DNA from: Bradyrhizobiaceae bacterium
GTDB lineage: Bacteria > Pseudomonadota > Alphaproteobacteria > Rhizobiales > Xanthobacteraceae
Assembly (NCBI GenBank): GCA_003963145.1
Contig: RXJJ01000003.1
Coordinates: 114,146-178,145, forward strand
Length of the DNA stretch: 64,000 bases
Direction of reading: 5' to 3'
Notes under the pieces: generated by a model
What the model saw: the letters and a program-made list of their open reading frames with translations, nothing else
The model's database searches: none
What the model was told of the DNA's origin: nothing
In this document: positions 35,535-42,733 of the stretch, piece by piece
Position numbering within the stretch: position 1 is the stretch's first letter
How the letters are laid out: each line of letters begins with the position of its first letter
Program-made: the position numbers and the translations under genes

Positions 35535-36140
35535 ATGGCAGCCGACGACCGCCTTGAATACCCTGCAACGCAAAGAAACCGCGATGTCATTCTCGATGTG
35601 CTTCGCGGCGTCCTGCCCTCCTCGGGTCTTGTCCTGGAGATCGCCAGCGGCTCGGGCGAGCATATTTTCCATTTCGCAAACGCGTTGCCGGGCCTGACGT
35701 TCCAGCCCTCGGACCCGGAGCCCGATGCCCTGCGCAGCATCGCCGCCTGGACCGGACACAGCGGCGCGGCCAATATCCGCCCGCCCGTGCAGCTCGACGC
35801 GTCGGCGGATGAATGGCCGGTGACAACCGCGGACGCGGTCCTATGCATCAACATGATCCACATTTCACCCTGGCGTGCGACGGAAGGTTTGATGCGCGGT
35901 GCGGCGCGTCTCCTCAAGACCGGCGCGCCGCTTTATCTTTATGGTCCCTACCGGCAAAGCGGGGTCGCGACCGCGCCAAGCAACGAAGCGTTCGATGCCA
36001 GCCTCAAACAGCGGAATTCCGAATGGGGACTACGCGAACTCGATGACGTCGCGGCGCTGGCGAGAAATTGCGGATTTTCCGCGCCGCAGATCATTCAAAT
36101 GCCGGCAAACAACCTGAGCGTTGTTTTCCGGCGCGCGTGA
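35535..36140 (+). CDS. DUF938-family class I SAM-dependent methyltransferase
   Basis: A 201-residue protein. The N-terminal RLEYPATQRNRDVILDVL and the SAM-binding loop VLEIASGSGEHIFHFA with a downstream acidic motif (FQPSDPEPDAL) identify the DUF938 family. CINMIHISPW and LYLYGPYRQSG are equally typical. Substrate is unknown. The gene is divergent from the phosphomutase gene (about 150 bases) and convergent with the aspartic protease gene, 3 bases between stops. Confidence 0.87.
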   Translation: MAADDRLEYPATQRNRDVILDVLRGVLPSSGLVLEIASGSGEHIFHFANALPGLTFQPSDPEPDALRSIAAWTGHSGAANIRPPVQLDASADEWPVTTADAVLCINMIHISPWRATEGLMRGAARLLKTGAPLYLYGPYRQSGVATAPSNEAFDASLKQRNSEWGLRELDDVAALARNCGFSAPQIIQMPANNLSVVFRRA

Positions 36141-36143
36141 GAA

Positions 36144-36674
36144 TCATTGCTCCAGCAGCAGACGGCCGCCGCTATATTCGAACCGCTTCAGGCGCGACAG
36201 AAACGCCATGCCGAGAAGATTCTGGCTCAGCGCATGGTCCGGCATCACCAGCGCATCGACGTCGTGCACCACGACTCCCCCCACATCGATGCTGTTGATG
36301 CGTGCGGAAGCAGCCTTCGCCGATCCGTTGGCAGTTGTCACGGTCGTGGTGTAATCGCTGGCGTAGGGACGAATGCCGATGCGCGCGGCATCCGTCTCGG
36401 TCAGTGCGATGACGGTTGCGCCAGTATCAACCAGAAATCCGATATCGCGGCCATCGACGCGGGCCTCGGTCTGAAAATGTCCACGTCCGTCGGCGGCGAG
36501 CATGACCCTGCGGCCTCCGGTTTGCGGCATGTCCATCGACGCATAGGCATTCATGACGCGCGCGCGGTCGGCGGAAGCGGTTTGCGTGCGCGACTGCGTC
36601 ATCCTGTCGGCGAGTTGCGCCATGAATGTGCCGAGCACGGCCAAAATCGCCGAGACAATAATAATGGTACGCAT
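36144..36674 (-). CDS. Membrane-anchored retropepsin-like aspartic protease (TIGR02281 type)
   Basis: A 176-residue protein with one N-terminal membrane helix (about 3-22) and a single retropepsin-like domain. The catalytic motif is FLVDTGATVIALTE (Asp83-Thr-Gly), and the second half shows LLGMAFLSRL. The domain likely faces the periplasm and works as a dimer, like related clan AA proteases. I chose the ATG at 36674; a TTG at 36707 would add 11 residues without a better ribosome-binding site. Target proteins are unknown. Confidence 0.85.
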   Translation of the reverse strand: MRTIIIVSAILAVLGTFMAQLADRMTQSRTQTASADRARVMNAYASMDMPQTGGRRVMLAADGRGHFQTEARVDGRDIGFLVDTGATVIALTETDAARIGIRPYASDYTTTVTTANGSAKAASARINSIDVGGVVVHDVDALVMPDHALSQNLLGMAFLSRLKRFEYSGGRLLLEQ

Positions 36675-36748
36675 GACGCCGACGCCTGCCCCGAACTTCT
36701 TGGCCAATCACACCATGAGGACCGCAAGTCGATCCGTCTTTTATTTCA

Positions 36749-36793
36749 GCATGATCTTATCGGAAAACCGGTTTCCACTTTTCCGGATCATGC
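36749..36793. repeat. Palindromic repeat, family C
   Basis: A 45-base inverted repeat with outer arms GCATGATC/GATCATGC and inner arms CGGAAAA/TTTTCCG around CCGGTTTCCA. It lies between the aspartic protease and hrpB genes. I recognise this GGAAACCGGTTTTCC-type palindrome as a common dispersed intergenic repeat in Bradyrhizobium-like genomes. Confidence 0.75.
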
Positions 36794-36860
36794 CCGCTGG
36801 CGCGAAAGCGTGATGGTTTTCGGCGAAAAGGGTGAGCGAATTATTAATGCCGATGCAACG

Positions 36861-39332
36861 TCATGTTCCGCGCGGTTTGACACGCCGTGTCGGCGGGGCG
36901 GATGCGGGATCCTCCGGCCAGGGATGGCGCGGATAACGCCCGCGCAGATCGGCGCGCACCGCCGCGTAGGAACCTTGCCAGAAACCGGGAAGATCGCGCG
37001 TCACCTGCACCGGGCGATGCGCCGGCGAAAGCAGCTCAAGCACGAGCGGAATCCTGCCTTTGGCGATCGAGGGATGAACGGTCAAGCCGAACAATTCCTG
37101 CAGGCGCACGGCAATCGTCGGTCCCTGTTCGGCTTCATAGTCGATCGCGAGCGCTGTGCCCGTCGGCGCTTCGAAATGTGTCGGCGCTTCGCGGTCGAGC
37201 CGCGCGCGCATGTCCCATGGCAGTTTCGCCATCAACGCGTCGGACAGATCGGCGGCAGACAAATCCGCCAGCGATGTCTTGTTGAACAAAGCAGGCACCA
37301 GCCAGCTCTCGATGTCGGCCTTCAGCGCGCCATCGGACAGGTCGGGCCAGTCCTCCGGCGCGGCGGCGCGCAGAAACATCACGCGGTCACGCCATTGCCT
37401 GAGCGGCCTGGACCAGGGCAGGCGATCCAGCCCCGCGCTCACCAGCCCCTCCGCGAGAATGCGCGCGGTCTCGGTGGAGGGTGAAACCGGCAAGTGCTGT
37501 TCGGACAGCATCAGCGCATGAAGTTTCCTGCGGCGGCGCGCGCGCAGCGCCATCGCGCTTTTGTCGAACGTGACTTCGTCGGACGTCTCGATGTGATCGG
37601 AAAATTCCGACTCGATTTCTTCCTGCGTGATCGGTGCGGCGAGCAAAATGCGTCCGTTTGCCGCCGTGCCGGTCAATTCGGCGACCGCGATATAGGGCTC
37701 GCGTGCCAGAGACGAAGCCATGTCGACGTTCGCGCCGCGCCCGTTGGCGAGGGTGAAGCTCGCCTTGCCGCGATTGCGCGCGACGCGATCCGGAAAGGCG
37801 AGGGCGAGAATTGCGCCGGTGCTTGGCTTTCCTGCGCCTTGCGTGGAGGAAGACGAAGATGCGACCTGCTCCACCCAGCGCTGCGCCAGTTGCCGGGCGC
37901 TTTGCGCGCGCTGCGAGCGGTCGCGGCGGAAATTATCCAGTCGCGTATCGAGATCGACGCTGTCGCCGCCGAGTCCGCGCTCGGTGAGGATCGCCGCGAT
38001 CATCGCGGCCTCTTCGCCCGCGCCGAGCCGCTGCGAATCCACGATCATGCGGGCAAGACGCGGCGGCAGCGCCAGCGCACGCAGGTTCCTGCCTTCCCCG
38101 GTGATGCGTCCCTCGTCGTCAAGCGAATCGAGCTCGCGCAACAACGCACGCGCTTCGGTCAGCGCAGGCGCGGGCGGGGAATCGAGAAACGCCAGCTTCG
38201 ACGGATCGGTGACGCCCCATTCGGCCAGATCGAGCACCAGCGACGACAGATCGGCGGACAGGATTTCCGGCCGTGTATAAGGCTCGAACGATGCGGTCTG
38301 CGGCTCGTCCCACAGCCGGTAGCAGACACCGGGCTCGGTGCGGCCGGCGCGGCCGCGGCGCTGATCGGCGGCGGCGCGCGACACCCGCACGGTCTCCAGC
38401 CGCGTCAGACCGATATCGGGCTCGTAACGCGGCACACGGGCGAGGCCGGAATCGACGACGATACGCACGCCCTCGATGGTCAGCGATGTTTCGGCAATCG
38501 AGGTCGCCAGCACGACCTTGCGCCGGCCCTTCCGCGCGGGCTCGATGGCCCGGTCCTGCACGCCGGCATCGAGCGCACCGAACAATGGAACGATATCAAT
38601 ATCCGGATCGCGGACGCGCTCCTCAAGAAATGTCTGCGTGCGGCGGATTTCAGCCGCACCCGGCAGAAACGCCAGCACCGAGCCGCTGTCGGCGCGCAGC
38701 GCGGACGCAATCGCATCCGCCATCTGCCGTTCGATCTGAACGTCCGGCTTGCGCCCGGGATAGCGCGTCTCGACCGGGAAGGCGCGGCCCTCGCTTGCGA
38801 TCACCGGCGCGTCGCCGAGAAGCGCCGCCACGCGCGCGCCATCGAGCGTGGCGGACATCACCAAGAGGCGCAGATCGTCGCGCAATCCCTGCTGCGCATC
38901 CCGCGCCAGCGCCAGACCAAGATCGGCGTCGAGCGAACGCTCGTGAAACTCGTCGAACAGAACGACGGCGATGCCCGTCAATTCCGGATCGTCCAGAATC
39001 TGCCGCGCGAAAATTCCTTCGGTGACGACTTCAATGCGTGTTTTGCGCGAGATTTTCGAGCCGAAGCGCACGCGATAGCCAACCGTCTCGCCGGCTTTCT
39101 CGCCGAGCGTCTGCGCCATGCGCTCAGCGCTGGCCCGCGCAGCAATGCGGCGCGGCTCCAGCACAATAATCCTCTTGTCCTTTGCCCATGGGGCGTCGAG
39201 CAGCGCGAGCGGCACGCGCGTGGTCTTGCCCGCGCCGGGCGGCGCGACCAGCACGGCCGCATTGCGCCCTTTGAGCGTGTCCGTCAGCTCGCCGAGAACG
39301 GCGTCAATGGGAAGGGGCGTGTCGAAATTCAT
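36861..39332 (-). CDS. hrpB: ATP-dependent helicase HrpB
   Basis: DEAH-box helicase of 823 residues. Motifs in order: Walker A APPGAGKTT (30-38), RRIAARASAERMA, DEFHERSLDADLGL, SATLD, the helicase C part with FLPGAAEI, SIAETSLTIEGVRIVVDSG and QRRGRAGRTEPGVCYRLW. Then come the HrpB-type HA2-like and C-terminal domains (WQGSYAAVRADLRGRYPRHPWPEDP). The ATG at 39332 gives the usual N-terminus; a longer frame to 39374 runs into a palindromic repeat. Natural substrate RNA or DNA is unknown in most bacteria. A long open frame on the opposite strand is spurious. Confidence 0.95.
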   Translation of the reverse strand: MNFDTPLPIDAVLGELTDTLKGRNAAVLVAPPGAGKTTRVPLALLDAPWAKDKRIIVLEPRRIAARASAERMAQTLGEKAGETVGYRVRFGSKISRKTRIEVVTEGIFARQILDDPELTGIAVVLFDEFHERSLDADLGLALARDAQQGLRDDLRLLVMSATLDGARVAALLGDAPVIASEGRAFPVETRYPGRKPDVQIERQMADAIASALRADSGSVLAFLPGAAEIRRTQTFLEERVRDPDIDIVPLFGALDAGVQDRAIEPARKGRRKVVLATSIAETSLTIEGVRIVVDSGLARVPRYEPDIGLTRLETVRVSRAAADQRRGRAGRTEPGVCYRLWDEPQTASFEPYTRPEILSADLSSLVLDLAEWGVTDPSKLAFLDSPPAPALTEARALLRELDSLDDEGRITGEGRNLRALALPPRLARMIVDSQRLGAGEEAAMIAAILTERGLGGDSVDLDTRLDNFRRDRSQRAQSARQLAQRWVEQVASSSSSTQGAGKPSTGAILALAFPDRVARNRGKASFTLANGRGANVDMASSLAREPYIAVAELTGTAANGRILLAAPITQEEIESEFSDHIETSDEVTFDKSAMALRARRRRKLHALMLSEQHLPVSPSTETARILAEGLVSAGLDRLPWSRPLRQWRDRVMFLRAAAPEDWPDLSDGALKADIESWLVPALFNKTSLADLSAADLSDALMAKLPWDMRARLDREAPTHFEAPTGTALAIDYEAEQGPTIAVRLQELFGLTVHPSIAKGRIPLVLELLSPAHRPVQVTRDLPGFWQGSYAAVRADLRGRYPRHPWPEDPASAPPTRRVKPRGT

Positions 39333-39343
39333 GAAATCATCTG

Positions 39344-39444
39344 CGTCGTCCCGCGAAGGCGGGGACCCGGCCACGGATCACGACCGCATCATTGCAGGAG
39401 ACGCTTGCTTTGAAAACATGGGTCGCCGCTTTCGCGGAGACGAC
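39344..39444. repeat. Palindromic repeat, family B
   Basis: A composite repeat beginning CGTCGTCCCGCGAAGGCGGGGACC and ending with its degenerate complement GGTCGCCGCTTTCGCGGAGACGAC (positions 39420-39443). A second member lies at 49451-49529. It separates hrpB from the UDP-glucose dehydrogenase gene. Confidence 0.75.
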
Positions 39445-39460
39445 ATCGTGGACAGCTGCG

Positions 39461-40771
39461 TTAAATCGCCCCTCGCCCCACGCTTTCGTAGATGAAGCCG
39501 AGGCCTTCCATGTCCTCGCGGCGATAGATGTTGCGTAGATCGACGATCACCGGCCTCGCCATCTCGCGCTTGAGCCGCTTCAGATCGAGCGCGCGGAACT
39601 GCACCCATTCGGTGACGATGACCAGGGCGTCCGAATCCTTGGCGCAGCTATAGGCATCGCTGCAATATTCGATATCGGGCAATTCGGCCTTTGCCTGCTC
39701 CATGCCGATCGGATCGTAGGCGCGTACCTTCGCGCCGAGATCGAGCAATCCCGTCACCAGCGGAATCGACGGCGCTTCGCGCATGTCGTCGGTCTCCGGC
39801 TTGAAGGTCAGGCCGAGAACGCCGACGGTCTTGCCGCGCAGGCTACCGCCGACGGCTGTGGCGACCTTGCGCGCCATCGCACGCTTGCGATTGTCGTTGA
39901 CCGCAAGCACCGCCTCGACGATGCGCAGCGGCACGTCGTGATCGAGTGCGGTCTTGACCAGCGCGCGGGTGTCCTTCGGAAAACAGGAGCCGCCGAAGCC
40001 GGGACCGGCATTGAGGAATTTCGTGCCGATGCGGTTGTCCAGACCGATGCCGCGCGCGACCTCCTGCACGTCGGCGCCGACTTTCTCCGACAGGTCCGCC
40101 ATTTCGTTGATGAAGGTGATCTTGGTCGCCAGAAACGCGTTCGCGGCGTATTTGATGAGTTCGGCCGTGCGTCGTTCGGTGTACATGATCGGCGCCTGAT
40201 TGAGATAAAGCGGCCGATAGACTTCGCCGAGCACCTTGCGCGCACGCTCGTCCCCGGTGCCGACCACGATGCGGTCCGGATGCTTGAAGTCGCGGATCGC
40301 CGCGCCCTCGCGCAGGAATTCCGGATTCGACGCCACGGCGAAATCCGCCGTGGGGTTGGTTTCGCGGATGATGCGCTCCACCTCGTCGCCGGTTCCGACC
40401 GGCACGGTCGATTTGGTGACGACGACCGTGAAATCCTTCAGCGCGGCGGCGATGTCGCGCGCCGCGGCGTGGACATAGCTCAAATCCGCGTGACCGTCGC
40501 CGCGCCGGGAAGGCGTACCGACAGCGATGAACACCGCATCTGCCTTGCTGACGGGACCTGTGATGTCGGTGGTGAAATCGAGCCGCCCGGCATTGACCGA
40601 GGTTTCCACCAGCCGGTCGAGATCCGGCTCGAAAATCGGCATCTCCCCGCGAACGAGGGAAGCGATCTTGCCGGCATCGGTATCGACGCAAGTGACGCGG
40701 TGGCCGAAATCCGCAAAACAGGCTCCCGACACCAGCCCCACATAGCCCGTGCCGATCATGGCAATTCGCAT
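39461..40771 (-). CDS. UDP-glucose 6-dehydrogenase
   Basis: Oxidises UDP-glucose twice to UDP-glucuronate, a precursor of capsule, exopolysaccharide and other surface sugars. The 436 residues carry the NAD-binding MIGTGYVGLVSGACFADFG, AVGTPSRRGDGHADLSYV, KSTVPVGTGDEV, and NPEFLREGAAIRDF. The catalytic Cys lies in GFGGSCFPKDTRAL, and GLTFKPETDDMREAPS follows. The usual symbols (ugd, rkpK) vary, so none is assigned. It is divergent from an acyltransferase gene that may modify the same surface polymers. Confidence 0.95.
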   Translation of the reverse strand: MRIAMIGTGYVGLVSGACFADFGHRVTCVDTDAGKIASLVRGEMPIFEPDLDRLVETSVNAGRLDFTTDITGPVSKADAVFIAVGTPSRRGDGHADLSYVHAAARDIAAALKDFTVVVTKSTVPVGTGDEVERIIRETNPTADFAVASNPEFLREGAAIRDFKHPDRIVVGTGDERARKVLGEVYRPLYLNQAPIMYTERRTAELIKYAANAFLATKITFINEMADLSEKVGADVQEVARGIGLDNRIGTKFLNAGPGFGGSCFPKDTRALVKTALDHDVPLRIVEAVLAVNDNRKRAMARKVATAVGGSLRGKTVGVLGLTFKPETDDMREAPSIPLVTGLLDLGAKVRAYDPIGMEQAKAELPDIEYCSDAYSCAKDSDALVIVTEWVQFRALDLKRLKREMARPVIVDLRNIYRREDMEGLGFIYESVGRGAI

Positions 40772-40953
40772 CAGATCATCCGCATCGTTAAAGTTAACGC
40801 CTTCAGGGCCAGCGTCTTAGCGCGTTTCACGCGGCCTTGGAAACATGTCCGTCATACGAAAATCACAGATACCGGCATGACATTTGTATGAATAAACGCA
40901 AAGGAAACCCATCACCCGCAGGATGCGGGCGAACTGGCCCGGGACGGCACATC

Positions 40954-42015
40954 ATGACCTCAAACGAGACATACGGGACAGGCGTCGCCAGCGCATCCGG
41001 GCGCGTCGACTGGGTCGATTACGCCAAGGGGATCTGCATCATCATGGTGGTGATGATGCATTCGACGCTCGGCACCGAGCTGGCCGCCGGCAGGCTGGGA
41101 TTCATGCATCATGTCGTGGAGTTCGCACGGCCGTTCCGCATGCCCGATTTCTTCCTGATCTCCGGCCTGTTCCTGCCGCTTGTGATCGACCGCGACTGGC
41201 GCACCTATCTCGACCGCAAAGTGGTGCATTTCGCCTATTTCTATTTTCTCTGGGTCGCGATCCAATTCGCGTTCAAGGCTCCGGGGCTCGCCGCGACGAA
41301 TGGCTGGGCGTCCGTCGTCACCATGTATCTCGAATCCTTCATCGATCCGTTCGGCACCCTGTGGTTCATTTACATGCTGCCGATCTTCTTCGTGGTCACC
41401 AAGGCGACCCGGGGCCGCATTCCCGCCGCCGCGATCTGGTTTGCCGCTGCGGCGCTCGAAATGGCGCATATCTCGACCGGCTGGACGGTGATCGATGAAT
41501 TCGCCGCCCGTTTTGTCTATTTCTATTCCGGCTATCTGTTCGCACCGCGCGTGTTCGCCTTCGCCGAATGGGTCAGGCATCATCCGCTGGGCGCGCTGGG
41601 TGCGCTTCTGATCTGGGCCCTCGTCAACGGAACGCTGGTTTACGCCGACCTGGCCACCCTTCCGGTCATCTCGCTCATGCTGGGCTATGCCGGCGCCTGC
41701 GCCATCATCGCCACCGGCACGCTGCTCGCCCGCCGGCACCTGCTCGACTGGCTCCGTTATTGCGGCGAGTATTCGATCACGATTTATCTGGCGTTCTTCC
41801 TGCCCATGGCGGTGACGCGGATCCTGCTTCTCAAATCCAACCTTATCGCCAGTATCGGCGCGGTTTCGCTGATCGTCACAGTCATGGCCGTGTTCGGCGC
41901 GCTTCTGATCTGGTGGGGAACGCGCAATACCCGGCTGAAATTCCTGTTCGAGCGTCCGGACATGTTCTGGATCGCACCGAAAAAACCGCGAGCCGTTCTG
42001 CAGCCGGCGGAATAG
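40954..42015 (+). CDS. Acyltransferase family 3 membrane protein
   Basis: A 353-residue inner-membrane protein with about ten helices. The family signature is present: WVDYAKGICIIMVVMMHS with the catalytic His, then PFRMPDFFLISGLFLP, LWFIYMLPIFFVV, and CGEYSITIYLAFFLP. Such proteins O-acylate exopolysaccharides, lipids or osmoregulated glucans. The ATG at 40954 was taken as the start; an in-frame ATG at 40888 would add a polar leader of 22 residues. It is divergent from UDP-glucose dehydrogenase, consistent with surface-polymer work, but the target is unknown. Confidence 0.85.
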   Translation: MTSNETYGTGVASASGRVDWVDYAKGICIIMVVMMHSTLGTELAAGRLGFMHHVVEFARPFRMPDFFLISGLFLPLVIDRDWRTYLDRKVVHFAYFYFLWVAIQFAFKAPGLAATNGWASVVTMYLESFIDPFGTLWFIYMLPIFFVVTKATRGRIPAAAIWFAAAALEMAHISTGWTVIDEFAARFVYFYSGYLFAPRVFAFAEWVRHHPLGALGALLIWALVNGTLVYADLATLPVISLMLGYAGACAIIATGTLLARRHLLDWLRYCGEYSITIYLAFFLPMAVTRILLLKSNLIASIGAVSLIVTVMAVFGALLIWWGTRNTRLKFLFERPDMFWIAPKKPRAVLQPAE

Positions 42016-42021
42016 TCCGCG

Positions 42022-42615
42022 TTACGCCAGAAGCTCCGGCTTAACACCGTCCTTCATTCCGTCGACGCGCTCGCGAAATGCAGCCGCATCGCCGAAATCC
42101 GCGAAGCCCGCATAATGCGGATGCGGCCCCAGCACGCGCCGCGCATGCTTGATCGGACACCAGTACACTTCCGTTCGCGACGCGACTTCGCGGATGAATG
42201 CAGCCGCCTGATTGAAATACGAGCAATAGGCGCAGTTGATCTTTTCGATCGTGTTCAGATAAGCGAGATGATGGCGGTCGAACACAAGGTAATCGCGGCG
42301 GCGCACCTTCGGGATGCCGTAGACCGGGAAACACACCGCCTGATAGATCATGACGAATATATCCAGCACGATCATCGGGACGATGACCGAGTAGATCACC
42401 GGCGCGGTAAGCAGCACCATCGGACGCGCATTGGCCAGATAACGCAGCGCGTGGGTCCGCATCGTGGCGTGAAGGCGCTTGACCTCGTCCTCGAATACGA
42501 CGCGGCGGTTGTGAATATCGAAGCGCAGCGCCTCGCGCCGGCGGGTCAGCTCTGCCTCGATGTCGGCTTCGGCCGCGCGCAGTTTCTCCTGTAGCTCAGC
42601 AAAGCGCGCATCCAT
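42022..42615 (-). CDS. Conserved-looking membrane protein with Cys-rich C-terminal segment
   Basis: I do not recognise a named family. The 197 residues start with about 55 residues of charged coiled coil (FAELQEKLRAAEADIEAEL). One or two membrane helices follow (about 65-95, MVLLTAPVIYSVIVPMIVLDIF). The soluble tail has NCAYCSYFNQ and, about 25 residues on, YWCPIKHARR, so three cysteines and a His could bind a metal or redox centre. The ATG at 42615 was preferred because the extension to 42657 is short and unlike a start. It converges with the acyltransferase gene and is divergent from polA. Confidence 0.7.
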   Translation of the reverse strand: MDARFAELQEKLRAAEADIEAELTRRREALRFDIHNRRVVFEDEVKRLHATMRTHALRYLANARPMVLLTAPVIYSVIVPMIVLDIFVMIYQAVCFPVYGIPKVRRRDYLVFDRHHLAYLNTIEKINCAYCSYFNQAAAFIREVASRTEVYWCPIKHARRVLGPHPHYAGFADFGDAAAFRERVDGMKDGVKPELLA

Positions 42616-42733
42616 CGTCTCTTGTCCCCTGCGTGAACCGGCGCTCCAAGAAGGCATGGAAAACGCCCGGTTTCAACCGTTTCCGGGTAGCGGCCCCGCG
42701 GCACGGGGTGATATTGCGAGGGGTCACTCCTAT

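Noticed and set aside
37494..39413. A 639-codon plus-strand frame opposite hrpB
   Set aside because: It lies entirely within the hrpB helicase on the other strand, has Arg/Gly/Ala-rich shadow composition and no recognisable motif.
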